Assembly (NCBI GenBank): GCA_901538445.1
Contig: LR594584.1
Span: 3,443,586 to 3,507,585 of the forward strand
DNA length: 64,000 nt
Reading direction: 5' to 3'
Source of the DNA: Gemmataceae bacterium
Lineage (GTDB): Bacteria; Planctomycetota; Planctomycetia; Gemmatales; Gemmataceae
The notes under the pieces were generated by a model. The model was not told the origin of the DNA, did no database searches, and saw nothing but the letters and a program-made list of their open reading frames with translations. A program made the translations under genes and the position numbers. Below are positions 10,201 to 18,653 of this stretch, one piece after another (positions within the stretch are counted from its first letter, which is position 1; every line of letters begins with the position of its first letter).

Positions 10201-11193
10201 CCGGGCGATCCGCGGCACGAGCTTCGAGAGCGTCACGGTCGAGTCGTGGAACGCCGGCCCCGACCCGCTGACGCCCGCGCCCATCAGGATCGTGCCGGCG
10301 AGGACCGCCGCCGCCTCGAACAACCGCTCGGCCGGGTCCGAGTACCCTGCCGCGCCGACCGGCTCGCCCTGGGGGCTCACCCACGTCAGCAGCGTGTCGA
10401 GGGTCATCTGCCGCAGCACGAACCGGCGGTAGAACCCGCGGCCGTCGATGGTGTGCGGGTCCCACTCGCCGAACAGCACGTTGGGCCGCTTGTTCACCGG
10501 GTGGAAGTGGTCGTGCGCCCGCGGGTCGAAGGCGAGTTCGTCGAGGTGGTCCGGGGTGAAGCTGGCCTCGTCGAGCAGCACCGGGTCGGTCTTGGCGAGC
10601 AACTCGATCGCGGTGCGGACCACGTCGGCGTACCGGCCGGGCGCGACACCCGCGCCCTTGAGGTACACCGGGACCGGCCGCACCCGCTCGTGCGGGTAGA
10701 ACTCGGTGTTCGGGCGGGTTTCGAGCACCGCGATGGGCCGGTAGCCGACGTAGTCGTTCAGGGCGCCGAGCGCGCCGGCGACGAGGCGGTCGGGCTCGTC
10801 CCACGGCGGCCCCTGCTTCAGCACCGCCTCACACGCCCGCGCCAGGAAGAAGGGAACGAACAGCTCGGCGTCGGGCTGGTGGGCGAGGAGGTCGGCGTGG
10901 TGCGCACGGTACGCCGCGGGGAGCCGGCCGAGTGCCGCGTCGAGGACGCCGCGGACCTGCGTGGCGTCGCGGAACGCGGGCGAGCCGGACGCTTCGAGCT
11001 CCCCGAGCGACTGTGCGAGCCAGCGGTGCAGAGCGTCCCAGGGTTGGGCCTGCCCCGCGGCCGCGAGGAACCCGCTCGCGTCGGCGATGCCCTTCTGGAA
11101 CTTGGCGTCCGGGCGACCGTCGGAAAAGTTCAGGTACCCGAGCAGCTTCGCCGGGTCCGTCTTCCGGGACAGTTCGTGGAAGATGCCATCCAT
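7243..11193 (-). CDS. Large cytoplasmic protein of unknown function (1,316 aa)
   Basis: I do not recognise this family. The start is ATG 11193 (MDGIFHELSRKTDPAKLL); in-frame sequence farther upstream overlaps purN and is not protein-like. There is no signal peptide or membrane segment. It is mostly helical, with many Ala/Leu-rich amphipathic stretches reminiscent of alpha-solenoid repeats but no clear TPR or HEAT consensus. Near the middle (about nt 9,000-9,170, residues ~675-730) is a very acidic linker rich in Asp, Glu and Ser that probably separates two large domains. The N-terminal third has the well-structured stretch HDHFHPVNKRPNVLFGEWDP. It stands alone, divergent from purN with a 124-base gap. 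A scaffold or cargo-handling role is possible but unsupported. Confidence 0.75.
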   Translation of the reverse strand: MDGIFHELSRKTDPAKLLGYLNFSDGRPDAKFQKGIADASGFLAAAGQAQPWDALHRWLAQSLGELEASGSPAFRDATQVRGVLDAALGRLPAAYRAHHADLLAHQPDAELFVPFFLARACEAVLKQGPPWDEPDRLVAGALGALNDYVGYRPIAVLETRPNTEFYPHERVRPVPVYLKGAGVAPGRYADVVRTAIELLAKTDPVLLDEASFTPDHLDELAFDPRAHDHFHPVNKRPNVLFGEWDPHTIDGRGFYRRFVLRQMTLDTLLTWVSPQGEPVGAAGYSDPAERLFEAAAVLAGTILMGAGVSGSGPAFHDSTVTLSKLVPRIARYRDGFYQRLLKTLPGSHGDRLRAEAEKRQQAFAGVRQYLNQAIATQRASHLQDRRLAQLHAAMGYPAAARARAAKISAPAVRFGTEVRIRQTEAGFAADRNKPELAATLLREVEDLLRRGIDCGALIDPWNVLGYQGLFPIFPGREDTVRDPRAEELTHQVGRQFDLYAKAVAAAAVAGDGATREALAASMRDFAAWWDKYATSTVSDMPRVVGGERADAAAHVAASLAAWAKRTPASNDVAFWRDHREGFTSPAAFAQVIEPLIVRQEYRAATALLMTWLSEGETVPLEDPSASFEALCERWVRSVASAEVVPAPARASLVRRFFELLEANASEDWLNPAAWLGATGTKGEDDDESEGSAYESAYEGVTYKDSTDDGEDSSVAGGAGEPKGAGHDFPLEAESDSLEERLRFLHAVAKLWRLAARPDLWPRADAAGQDAVAGWLANAHRTHAALVGFLDRVTAVVVPDPTTGHEGMIEFDRRRALRGHLLELGVSACVETTRAARALAAVLAAGPELPPGPGKADRTGGAPPWESLLVRMERAIGRGDANGVRSVLPAFVGLFRTEPLLYCPPSDGGKPHEVLRAQTALHVLEDMLTRLPRLGLLRETFHLTKLARQMEWNNPPEGRRVSSFDQLFRTALNGVVETLLAAAADWGEDAGPDGPLSGMLFQLAESFQELWVQHSQSLRLSVLESVTDDDDWEPVRGFVKKYGSDLFTVPFLGLSNMRGILARGVAAWLDHEVERDDHDKRPKLIEDWAGGGIDRTRTARSAEVVLQALVEHYEEYRDYNTTTTQSDYGENIHILLDFLRVKVRYDRYAWRMRPLALAHEVLCKRGNDALAEKWREFIADKTAGLAEDLIDRLGALETRYGVKLRTIRDRVEERFLLPLEIDQAAARVAPAAEAARGGEGEANPAFVRLAAAVEPLAENVSGVGLDVPAWVRRLEEALRATRGREQGEQTDPRPAEGLNFDELRRQLADWDKPIGDT

Positions 11194-11317
11194 CCGCGGG
11201 CCGTTCCTTTCCGCCCCCGGTAGTCGCACCGGGCAATCCCTTTCAGCATAAAACAACCGCGGCCGAAATACACTACCACCCGCCGGGACCGGTGCGGGTT
11301 TCCCCGGAGCGCCGCCG

Positions 11318-11983
11318 ATGCCCGACCGCCCCCGCCTCGTCGCCCTGATCTCGGGCGGCGGGACGACGCTCCAGAACCTGATCGACCGGGCCGCGGCGGG
11401 CCGGCTCGGCGTCGAACTCGTCGGCGTCGTCTCCAGCAAGGCCGGTGCGTTCGGCGTCGAACGCGCGCGACGCGCGGGGGTTCCTTTCGCGATCGTTGAA
11501 CGAGGCAGAGGCGGGAACGGTGGGGGAGACAAGGAGACACGGAGCGGGTCTCTCTCCCCCTCGTTCCCCGAGCGCGTCTGGTCCGCGGTCCGCACCTTCA
11601 ACGCGGACCTCGTGGCCCTCGCGGGGTGGCTGCACCTGCTCCCGATCCCGGCCGACTTCCGGCACAAGGTGCTGAACATCCACCCGTCGCTGCTCCCGGC
11701 GTTCGGCGGCAAGGGAATGTACGGCCGCCACGTCCACGAAGCGGTGTTGGAGTACGGGGCGAAGGTCAGCGGCTGCACGGTCCACTTCGCCGACGACACC
11801 TACGACACGGGGCCGATCGTCATCCAGCGGAGCGTGCCGGTGGTGGAAGGCGACACGCCGGACGCCCTCGCCGCCCGGGTGTTCGAGGCCGAGTGCGAGG
11901 CGTACCCTGAGGCGATCGAGCTGGTCGCCGCCGGGCGGGTCCGCGTCGAGGGCCGACGGGTCGTGATCGCCCCGCGAGGATGA
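11318..11983 (+). CDS. purN: Phosphoribosylglycinamide formyltransferase (GAR transformylase)
   Basis: Folate-dependent enzyme that formylates GAR in purine synthesis. The N-terminal phosphate-binding loop is ISGGGTTLQNLID (residues 11-23). Catalytic residues are in place: Asn120 and His122 in LNIHPSLLPAF, and Asp160 in the VHFADDTYDTGPI region. At 221 residues it is slightly long because of a Gly/Ser-rich insertion at about residues 62-84 (RGRGGNGGGDKETRSGSL), a region that normally links two elements of the Rossmann half. The insertion is in frame. Its stop overlaps the next start codon as ATGA, so the two genes are translationally coupled. Confidence 0.93.
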   Translation: MPDRPRLVALISGGGTTLQNLIDRAAAGRLGVELVGVVSSKAGAFGVERARRAGVPFAIVERGRGGNGGGDKETRSGSLSPSFPERVWSAVRTFNADLVALAGWLHLLPIPADFRHKVLNIHPSLLPAFGGKGMYGRHVHEAVLEYGAKVSGCTVHFADDTYDTGPIVIQRSVPVVEGDTPDALAARVFEAECEAYPEAIELVAAGRVRVEGRRVVIAPRG

Positions 11984-12927
11984 ACATGGACGCGGAACCG
12001 TACCTGACGCGGCTCACGAACCGGCTCCTCGACGGGATCGAGAAGCTACCGGCCGACGTGCGCGAGCGGAACACCACGTACCTCCTTGAGGCCCAGAACG
12101 CCGACGGCGGGTTCTCGGGCCGCGAGGGAGGGTCGGACCTGTACTACACCGGGTTCGCGCTGCGGTCGCTCGCCGTCCTCCAGGCGCTGAACCCCGACGT
12201 GTGCGAGAAGGCAGCCGGGTTCATCCGCCAGAAGATGCTCGGCACCGCCGGGGTCGTGGACTTCTTCTCGCTCGTCGTGAGCTGCTACCTCGTGCCGCTC
12301 GGCGGCGGGCCGGACGTGCTCGCGAGCGCGCCGGCCGACTGGCGGGACCGCGTCGCCGCCGCGCTGGAGACGTTCCGCACCCCGGACGGCGGGTACGGCA
12401 AGACCCCCGGCGCGCCCCACGGCAGCACGTACACGAGCTTCCTCGTCGTGCTGTGCCAGCAACTCCTCGACCGCCCGACGCCCGACGCCGAGAGGCTCGC
12501 GGGGTTCGTGAAATCCCGACGCCGGCCGGACCACGGGTACGTAGAAATCTCGGCGATGAAGCGGAGCGGCACGAACCCCACCGCGGCCGGAGTGGGCGTC
12601 CTGCAGATCCTCGGCGAACTCGACGAGGACGCCCGCACGGGCACCGCGAACTTCCTGGCCGCGCTCGTGTCTCCGTTCGAGGGCGGGCTGCGGGCCAACG
12701 ACCGGATTCCCGCGGGCGACCTGCTCTCGACGTTCACCGGCGGGTGGTCGCTCGACCAGTTGGGGGCCGCGGAGCGCCTCGACTGGGCCGCGGTGCGGGG
12801 GTACGCGGCCGAGTGCGAGCGGCCGATCGGCGGGTTCCGCGGCGGACTGTGGGACGACCGCACCGACGTCGAGTACACGTTCTACGGCCTCGGCACCCTC
12901 GCCCTCGCGGCCCTGCACGGCGAGTGA
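11980..12927 (+). CDS. Prenyltransferase beta-subunit/squalene-cyclase-fold protein
   Basis: Protein of 315 residues with the alpha-alpha toroid repeats of the prenyltransferase/terpene cyclase fold. QW-like repeats NADGGFSG, TPDGGYGK, DHGYVE and IGGFRGG each begin a helical hairpin. The C-terminal DRTDVEYTFYGLGTLAL aligns with the end of geranylgeranyltransferase beta subunits. Glu replaces the usual zinc-ligand Cys in that Asp-x-Cys region, so ordinary zinc-dependent protein prenylation is doubtful. It starts inside the purN stop (ATGA overlap). It has no export signal. The role is unknown; it could be a lipid-handling relative or a non-catalytic family member. Confidence 0.75.
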   Translation: MNMDAEPYLTRLTNRLLDGIEKLPADVRERNTTYLLEAQNADGGFSGREGGSDLYYTGFALRSLAVLQALNPDVCEKAAGFIRQKMLGTAGVVDFFSLVVSCYLVPLGGGPDVLASAPADWRDRVAAALETFRTPDGGYGKTPGAPHGSTYTSFLVVLCQQLLDRPTPDAERLAGFVKSRRRPDHGYVEISAMKRSGTNPTAAGVGVLQILGELDEDARTGTANFLAALVSPFEGGLRANDRIPAGDLLSTFTGGWSLDQLGAAERLDWAAVRGYAAECERPIGGFRGGLWDDRTDVEYTFYGLGTLALAALHGE

Positions 12928-13047
12928 CGCCCCGTGCGGGCTGTCGCCGGTGTCTTATCTTCGCCCCCGTGTAAGCCCGCCCGGCCCGTCGCGGTATCCG
13001 TTCTGCTGGGGTGCCTTTCGCCCTGTTGTTTCGTTTCGAGTGAGTAA

Positions 13048-14430
13048 ATGCCGCTCCACCGCATCGTCGCACTCGCCGGCTTCGTCGCCCTCGTCGCCGC
13101 GGTCGGGTGCAACCGCGCCAAACCCGCGCCGCCGGCCCCCAAGCCGCCGGCCGTGACCGTCGTGAAGCCCGGGACCGCCCCGGTCAGCGACGCCTACGAG
13201 TACAACGGGCACCTCGACGCGATCGAGACCGTCGAGGTCCGCGCCCGTGTAAAGGGATACCTGAACAAGGTGAACTTCACGGGCGGCAAGGAGATCTCGA
13301 AGGACACGCTCCTCTACGAGATCGACAAGCGCGAGTACCTCACGGCCCAGAGCAAGGCGAAGGCCGAGGTCGCCAAGGCCAGGGCCGACGCGGCCAAGGC
13401 GGCCGCCGACATCCAGAACTGGGAGGCCCAGATCGAGTTCGCCCGCGCCGAACTCAAGCGGATCGAGGAGGGCGTGAGCAAGGCCGTCGGGTCGCGGAAC
13501 GACCTGGACAAGGCCCAGGCCTCGCTCGACGTGAACAAGGCCCAGCTCACCGCGTCGAAGGCCGCCCGCGAGGCCGCGGCCGCGGCCGTCGAGTCGGCCG
13601 AGGCCGCGCTCCACACGACCGAGATCCAGCTCGGGTACACCGAGATCCGCTCGAAGATCGCCGGGCAGATCGGCCACACGATCGTGGACGAGGGCAACCT
13701 CGTCGGCCAGAGCGACCCGACCCTGCTGAACTACATCATCCGGGTGGACCAGTTGTACGTGTACTTCGACGTGCCCGAGAGGGACATGCTCGAGTACCTC
13801 CGGGAGGCGGAGAAGCTCGGGCTCCCGCACCCGCCGACCGGCCGGGTGCCGATGATGATCCGGGTGCCGGGCCTGGACTCCCCGTGGTTCCCGGGCGAGA
13901 TCGACTACGTCGAGGCCAGGATTAACACCAACACCGGCACGGTCCGCGCCCGCGGGGTCATCAACAACCCGTTCCGGCAGTCGTCCGAGGTCCGGGTGTT
14001 CTTCCCGGGCGAGTACGTCCAGGTGAAGGTGCCCAAGGGGCCGCCGCGGCCGCAACTGGTGCTTCCCGAGGACGCCGTGATGACGGGCCAGGAGGGCCGG
14101 TACCTGTACGTCGTCGGTGCGAACGGCATGGTCGAGAAGCGGATCGTCACGCTCGGCCCGTCGGTGTGGAAGGCCCCGCCGCCCGAGCCGGGCGTGGTGG
14201 CCCCGTGCTGGACGCTGGTGAACCCCAACCCGCCGCCCGCACCCGAGAAGGGGCCGCCGGTCCCGTCCCGCCGGCAGGTCCGCTCCATGATCGCGGTGAT
14301 GGCCGGCCTCAAGCCCGAGGACCGGGTCATCGTTGACGGCCTCCAGCGGTCCCGGCCGGGCGCGCCCGTTGCGCCCGAGGAGTGGGCCATGCACCCGCCG
14401 GCCCCGGCGGCCCCGTCCCCCAAGAAGTGA
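13048..14430 (+). CDS. RND efflux periplasmic adaptor (membrane fusion lipoprotein)
   Basis: Adaptor of 460 residues that links an inner-membrane RND pump to an outer-membrane channel. The N-terminus is a lipoprotein signal with a VAAVGC lipobox (Cys at residue 21). The order is then a barrel-sandwich half (EVRARVKGYLNKVNF), an Ala/Lys-rich alpha-hairpin (about 95-195), the second sandwich half (LGYTEIRSKIAGQIG), a beta-barrel with NTGTVRARGVINNP, and a membrane-proximal domain. The C-terminus carries extra Pro-rich segments around residues 385-412. The pump gene starts 117 bases downstream, giving a two-gene operon with no outer-membrane factor nearby. Confidence 0.92.
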   Translation: MPLHRIVALAGFVALVAAVGCNRAKPAPPAPKPPAVTVVKPGTAPVSDAYEYNGHLDAIETVEVRARVKGYLNKVNFTGGKEISKDTLLYEIDKREYLTAQSKAKAEVAKARADAAKAAADIQNWEAQIEFARAELKRIEEGVSKAVGSRNDLDKAQASLDVNKAQLTASKAAREAAAAAVESAEAALHTTEIQLGYTEIRSKIAGQIGHTIVDEGNLVGQSDPTLLNYIIRVDQLYVYFDVPERDMLEYLREAEKLGLPHPPTGRVPMMIRVPGLDSPWFPGEIDYVEARINTNTGTVRARGVINNPFRQSSEVRVFFPGEYVQVKVPKGPPRPQLVLPEDAVMTGQEGRYLYVVGANGMVEKRIVTLGPSVWKAPPPEPGVVAPCWTLVNPNPPPAPEKGPPVPSRRQVRSMIAVMAGLKPEDRVIVDGLQRSRPGAPVAPEEWAMHPPAPAAPSPKK

Positions 14431-14547
14431 CAATTTCAGCCGAGCCGGGCGCGTGAGCGACCGGAGGACGCGCCACACAGGTCCGCTCCCGCCCCCGGCC
14501 CGCCCGGGGGTTGTTCGGCCCCCCGCTCACGTCACCGGACCCACCGA

Positions 14548-17500
14548 ATGATCTCGCGCTTCTTCATCGACCGGCCGATCTTCGCGAACGTGATCGCCAT
14601 CGTCACGCTGCTGTTCGGCATCGTCGCGCTCTACAAGCTCCCGGTCGAGCGGTACCCGTCGATCACCCCGCCCACCGTGCAGGTCACCACGAACTACCCG
14701 GGCGCGAACGCCAAGGTCGTGGCCGACACCGTCGCCGCGCCGATCGAGCAGCAGATCAACGGCGTCGAGAACATGATGTACATGTCCTCGACCAGTTCCT
14801 CCGACGGGTCGTACAGCCTCACCATCACGTTCGAGATCGGCACCAACCTCGAAGAGGCGCAGGTGCTCGTTCAGAACCGCGTCGCCATCGCCGAGCCCCA
14901 GCTCCCCGAGGAGGTGCGGCGGCAGGGCGTGTCGGTGAAGAAGCAGTCGTCGAACATCATCATGGCGATCTCGCTCACGTCGCCGCCCCCGAAGTCCGCG
15001 TTCGACCTGACGCTCGACCCCGCCGGGCTCGCCGACCGCGGGGTGACGGCCGACGAGGCGCTGGCCGCGGTCCGCGCCGCCGGCGGGGCGGGCGGGGTGA
15101 CGGTCGAGCCGCACGCCGACGCGAAGCCCGGGTTCTACCGGGTCACCACGCCCGACGGGTTCGCGCCCGACGGCCCCGCTGGGGCCGACAAGCTCCGCGC
15201 CGTCGTGGTGAAGAAGGGGCCGGACGGCAAGTCGGCGGTGCCGCTCGCCGACGTCGCCCGCGTGGACCCGCTCCCCGGCGCGTTCGACGGCCTGTTCCTC
15301 TCGAACTACGCGACCCTCAAGCTCCGCGACGAGCTGAGCCGCGTGGCCGGGGTGGGCGACATCATGGTCCGCGGGGTCGGCTCGTACGCCATGCGGATCT
15401 GGCTCGACCCGGACAAGCTCGCGGCCCGCGACATCACCACCCAGGAGGTGACCGCCGCCCTCGCGCGGCAGAACGTGCAGGTGGCCGCGGGACAGGTGGG
15501 CCAGCCCCCGAACCCGTCCGGCCAGCGGTTCCAGCTCACGGTGAACACCCTCGGCCGGCTCAGCGACGCGGAGCAGTTCCGGCAGGTCATCGTCAAGTCC
15601 GGCGGGGGCGGGCAGCCCGTGTACCTGCGGGACGTGGCCGAGGTCGAGCTCGGGGCCCAGTCGTACGACGGGTTCTCGTCCCGGAGCGGGTTCGCGGCCG
15701 CGAACCTGCTCGTGTACCAGTTGCCGAACTCGAACGCGCTGGACGTGGCCGCGCGGGTACGGGCCGCGATGGAGAAGGTCAAGCCGTCGCTGCCCCCGGG
15801 GGTCGAGTACAGCATCCCGTTCGACACCACGAAGTTCGTGGACTCGGCGATCCACGAGGTGTACGTCACCCTCGGCGAGGCCGGGGTGCTCGTGCTCATC
15901 GTGATCCTCATCTTCCTCCAGAGCTGGCGGGCCCTGTTCGTGCCGGCGACGACGGTGCCGATCACCATCATCGGCGCGTTCGCGTTCATGCCGTTCCTCG
16001 GGTTCTCGATCAACCTGCTCACCCTGTTCGGGCTGATCCTCGCCATCGGCATCGTGGTGGACGACGCGATCGTGATCGTCGAGAACGCCAGCCACCACAT
16101 CGAGCAGGGGCTCGCGCCCCGCGAGGCGACCATCAAGGCGATGGACGAGGTGACCGGGCCGGTCATCTCGATCACGCTCGTGCTGATGGCCGTGTTCATC
16201 CCCACGGCGTTCCTCAGCGGGATCACCGGCGAGATGTACCGGCAGTTCGCGCTGACCATCGCCGCGACCGCCCTCATCAGCGCCGTCAACGCGCTGACGC
16301 TCAAGCCGGCCCAGTGCGCGGTGTGGCTCAAGCCGGTCGCCAAGAAGAACGTGTTCACCCGCGTGTTCGACGCCGCCTACCGCCCGGTCGAGCGGGTGTA
16401 CGCGTGGTCGGTGCGGCAGCTCCTGAAGGTGTGGCCGGTGGTGCTGCTCGTGTTCGTCGGGGTCGCGGGGGTCACCGGGTGGCTGTACCAGAAGACCCCG
16501 ACCGGGTTCCTCCCGGTCGAGGACCAGGGGTACATCATCATCGCCGCCCAGCTCCCGGACGCGGCCTCGCTGGACCGCACGAACGAACTCGTGGACAAGA
16601 TCAACACCGCGTTCCGCAACACCCCCGGGGTCGAGAACTGGTTCGTGCTCGGCGGGTTCTCGCTGCTCGACGGCACCGCGGCCCCGAACGCCGCGACCGC
16701 GTTCATCGCCTGGAAGGACTGGAAGGAGCGGACCACCCCGGAGCTGCAACAGGAGGTGCTGGTGAAGCGGGTCGAGGCCGAGCTCGGGGGCATGCGCGAG
16801 GCGTTCACGCTGGTGCTGGTGCCGCCCTCGATCCAGGGGCTCGGGTTCGCCGGCGGGTTCCAGATGCAGATCGAGGACCGCGAGGGCGTCGGGCTCGACG
16901 CTCTCCAGGAGCGGACCCAGGCGATCATGATGGAGGTCATGGCCCGGCAGCAGGCCGCGGGCGGCCCGCCGAGTTCGGTCCTGTACGCCCGGACCCTGTT
17001 CCGGGCCGGGGTGCCGCAGGTGTACCTGAACATCGACCGGGAGAAGGCCGAGAAGATGGGCGTGAAGATGAACGACGTGTTCGCCACGCTCCAGACGAAC
17101 CTCGGCTCGGTGTACGTGAACGACTTCAACAAGTTCGGCCGCACGTACCAGGTGCGGGTGCAGGCCGACGCGCGGTTCCGGGCCGACCCGTCGGTCATCA
17201 AGCGGCTCGAGGTGCCCGGCCGCGAGGACGCGGTCGGGTACGACGGGAAGGCGGTGCCCCGCCCCCGGGTGCCGCTCGGCACGCTGCTCTCGAACGAGGT
17301 CCAGGTCGGCCCGCAGTCGATCATCCGGTACAACCTGTACCCGACCGCCCAGCTCCAGGGGCAGGCGGCCGAGGGGGCCAGCTCGGGCGACGCGCTCAAG
17401 GAGATGGAGGAGATCGCGGACCGGGCGCTGCCCACGACGATGGGCTACGAGTGGAGCGGGATCTCGTTCCAGGAGAAGCGGGTGAGCGGCGAGGCGGTGC

Positions 17501-18156
17501 TGGTCTACGGGCTGGCCGTGTTCCTCGTGTACCTCGTGCTCGCGGCCCAGTACGAGAGCTGGCTGCTCCCGTTCGCGGTCATCCTCGTGGTGCCGCTCGG
17601 GCTGCTCGGCGTCGTCGGGGCGGTGCAGATCCGCGGGTTCGACAACAACATCTACACCCAGATCGGCATCGTGCTCATCATCGCGCTGGCGAGCAAGAAC
17701 GCGATCCTGATCGTGGAGTTCGCCCGCGAGCTGCGGCTCGCCGGGCGGAGCATCCACGGGGCCGCGGCCGAGGCCGCCCGCATGCGGTTCCGGCCGATCA
17801 TCATGACGAGCTTCGCGTTCATCCTCGGCGTCGCGCCGCTGGTGTTCGCGACCGGGGCCGGGGCCGCGAGCCGGCAGGCGCTGGGCACCGCGGTGTTCGG
17901 CGGGATGATCACCGCCACCGTGCTCGCGGTGTTCTTCGTGCCCGCGTTCTACGTCGCGATCCAGTGGCTGATCGAGCTGAAGAACGGGCCGCCGAAGCCG
18001 CGCCCCGGCGAGGTCATCCACGTTCACACGGAAGTCGAGAGCGGCCACGCCGCACCCGCACCGGCTCCGGTCGCGACCGCTCCGGTAACGGCCGCTGAAC
18101 CGCCGCCCGAGCCGACCGCACCCCCGGCGGTTGCACCGGACCCCAAGGGCGGGTAA
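14548..18156 (+). CDS. RND (HAE1/AcrB-type) multidrug efflux transporter with extra periplasmic segment
   Basis: Inner-membrane proton-driven exporter of 1,202 residues; the family is about 1,040. It begins with the classic MISRFFIDRPIFANVIAI. The paired acidic residues of the proton relay are in VVDDAIVIVENASHHIEQ, and helix 10-12 hallmarks such as ASKNAILIVEFAREL follow. Two parts explain the extra length. One is an approximately 100-residue insertion (about residues 148-248) between LTSP and LFLSNYATLKLRDEL, which are contiguous in ordinary family members. The other is a Pro/Ala-rich C-terminal tail. The insertion resembles the later DN-type docking segment of the same protein. Drug or lipid specificity is unknown. 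Confidence 0.93.
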   Translation: MISRFFIDRPIFANVIAIVTLLFGIVALYKLPVERYPSITPPTVQVTTNYPGANAKVVADTVAAPIEQQINGVENMMYMSSTSSSDGSYSLTITFEIGTNLEEAQVLVQNRVAIAEPQLPEEVRRQGVSVKKQSSNIIMAISLTSPPPKSAFDLTLDPAGLADRGVTADEALAAVRAAGGAGGVTVEPHADAKPGFYRVTTPDGFAPDGPAGADKLRAVVVKKGPDGKSAVPLADVARVDPLPGAFDGLFLSNYATLKLRDELSRVAGVGDIMVRGVGSYAMRIWLDPDKLAARDITTQEVTAALARQNVQVAAGQVGQPPNPSGQRFQLTVNTLGRLSDAEQFRQVIVKSGGGGQPVYLRDVAEVELGAQSYDGFSSRSGFAAANLLVYQLPNSNALDVAARVRAAMEKVKPSLPPGVEYSIPFDTTKFVDSAIHEVYVTLGEAGVLVLIVILIFLQSWRALFVPATTVPITIIGAFAFMPFLGFSINLLTLFGLILAIGIVVDDAIVIVENASHHIEQGLAPREATIKAMDEVTGPVISITLVLMAVFIPTAFLSGITGEMYRQFALTIAATALISAVNALTLKPAQCAVWLKPVAKKNVFTRVFDAAYRPVERVYAWSVRQLLKVWPVVLLVFVGVAGVTGWLYQKTPTGFLPVEDQGYIIIAAQLPDAASLDRTNELVDKINTAFRNTPGVENWFVLGGFSLLDGTAAPNAATAFIAWKDWKERTTPELQQEVLVKRVEAELGGMREAFTLVLVPPSIQGLGFAGGFQMQIEDREGVGLDALQERTQAIMMEVMARQQAAGGPPSSVLYARTLFRAGVPQVYLNIDREKAEKMGVKMNDVFATLQTNLGSVYVNDFNKFGRTYQVRVQADARFRADPSVIKRLEVPGREDAVGYDGKAVPRPRVPLGTLLSNEVQVGPQSIIRYNLYPTAQLQGQAAEGASSGDALKEMEEIADRALPTTMGYEWSGISFQEKRVSGEAVLVYGLAVFLVYLVLAAQYESWLLPFAVILVVPLGLLGVVGAVQIRGFDNNIYTQIGIVLIIALASKNAILIVEFARELRLAGRSIHGAAAEAARMRFRPIIMTSFAFILGVAPLVFATGAGAASRQALGTAVFGGMITATVLAVFFVPAFYVAIQWLIELKNGPPKPRPGEVIHVHTEVESGHAAPAPAPVATAPVTAAEPPPEPTAPPAVAPDPKGG

Positions 18157-18273
18157 GCTCGAAGCGTTTCGGGCGTCAGTCCAGCTCGTTGCTCTGCAAC
18201 AGGGTGATGATGCGTCACCCGAGCGTTTGCCTTGCGATGCGCCCCCGAGGACGGCTGTTCCAGCACCGCTGTC

Positions 18274-18356
18274 GGCCGATCTGCTTGAACAAGTTCGGCC
18301 GACTGGAGCAACCTCGCCGGTCGCGGTTCGGCCGAACTTGTTCAAGCAGATCGGCC
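18274..18356. repeat. 27-base perfect inverted repeat, possible terminator
   Basis: Arms 18274-18300 and 18330-18356 (GGCCGATCTGCTTGAACAAG and its complement, extended to TTCGGCC) are perfectly complementary around a 29-base loop. There is no T-tract, so it is more like a mobile palindromic repeat, though transcripts from the RND gene would form a very stable stem. Confidence 0.8.
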
Positions 18357-18458
18357 GGCGGTGCCGTGAGCCCTCCACGGACCAGGTCGTGTAGTGGACA
18401 ACCCGAAGACGCAGCCGGGCCGCGGGTGATCCCCGCGGCCCGGTGTGTTTCAAGGTAG

Positions 18459-18653
18459 GTCACTCGCTCCGCGAGTGACACCAGCCGCATTCCCACTGCC
18501 ACCGGTCACCATTCTTGCACCGGGGTGCGACTCACGGAGTGAGTCGCCTACTCTGTCGGTCACCAGCTCCGCGAGTGACACCAGCCACGTGATCATGGTC
18601 ACCGGTCGGCGGCTGAGCGCCGGGGTGCGACTCACGGAGTGAGTCGCCTACTT
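18459..18653. repeat. Two tandem 100-base units, each with two hairpins
   Basis: The period is exactly 100 bases: CTCCGCGAGTGACACCAGCC is at 18467-18486 and 18567-18586, and the 30-base block starting CGGGGTGCGACTCACGGAG is at 18521-18550 and 18621-18650. Each unit ends in the perfect hairpin GCGACTCAC-GGA-GTGAGTCGC. Unit 1 starts with TCACTCGC-TCC-GCGAGTGA; in unit 2 the first arm of that hairpin has decayed. The right end abuts the stop codon of the DUF1552 gene. Confidence 0.85.

Larger units (their letters stand above)
18157..18653. other. 497-base repeat-rich intergenic region
   Basis: No gene found. It holds a 27-base perfect inverted repeat and a 100-base tandem duplication (both listed separately). 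It separates the RND pump from the convergent DUF1552 gene. Confidence 0.7.

Noticed and set aside
11194-11799. N-terminal extension of the 1,316-residue protein through purN
   Set aside because: Overlaps purN on the other strand; the extra residues are low-complexity, and ATG 11193 gives a sensible start.
14527-18453. 1,308-residue open frame on the minus strand opposite the RND gene
   Set aside because: Low-complexity His/Arg/Asp composition with no domain; the + strand is clearly an RND pump.
18459-18653. CRISPR array
   Set aside because: Only two units, 100-base period with internal hairpins and no short direct repeats with unique spacers.
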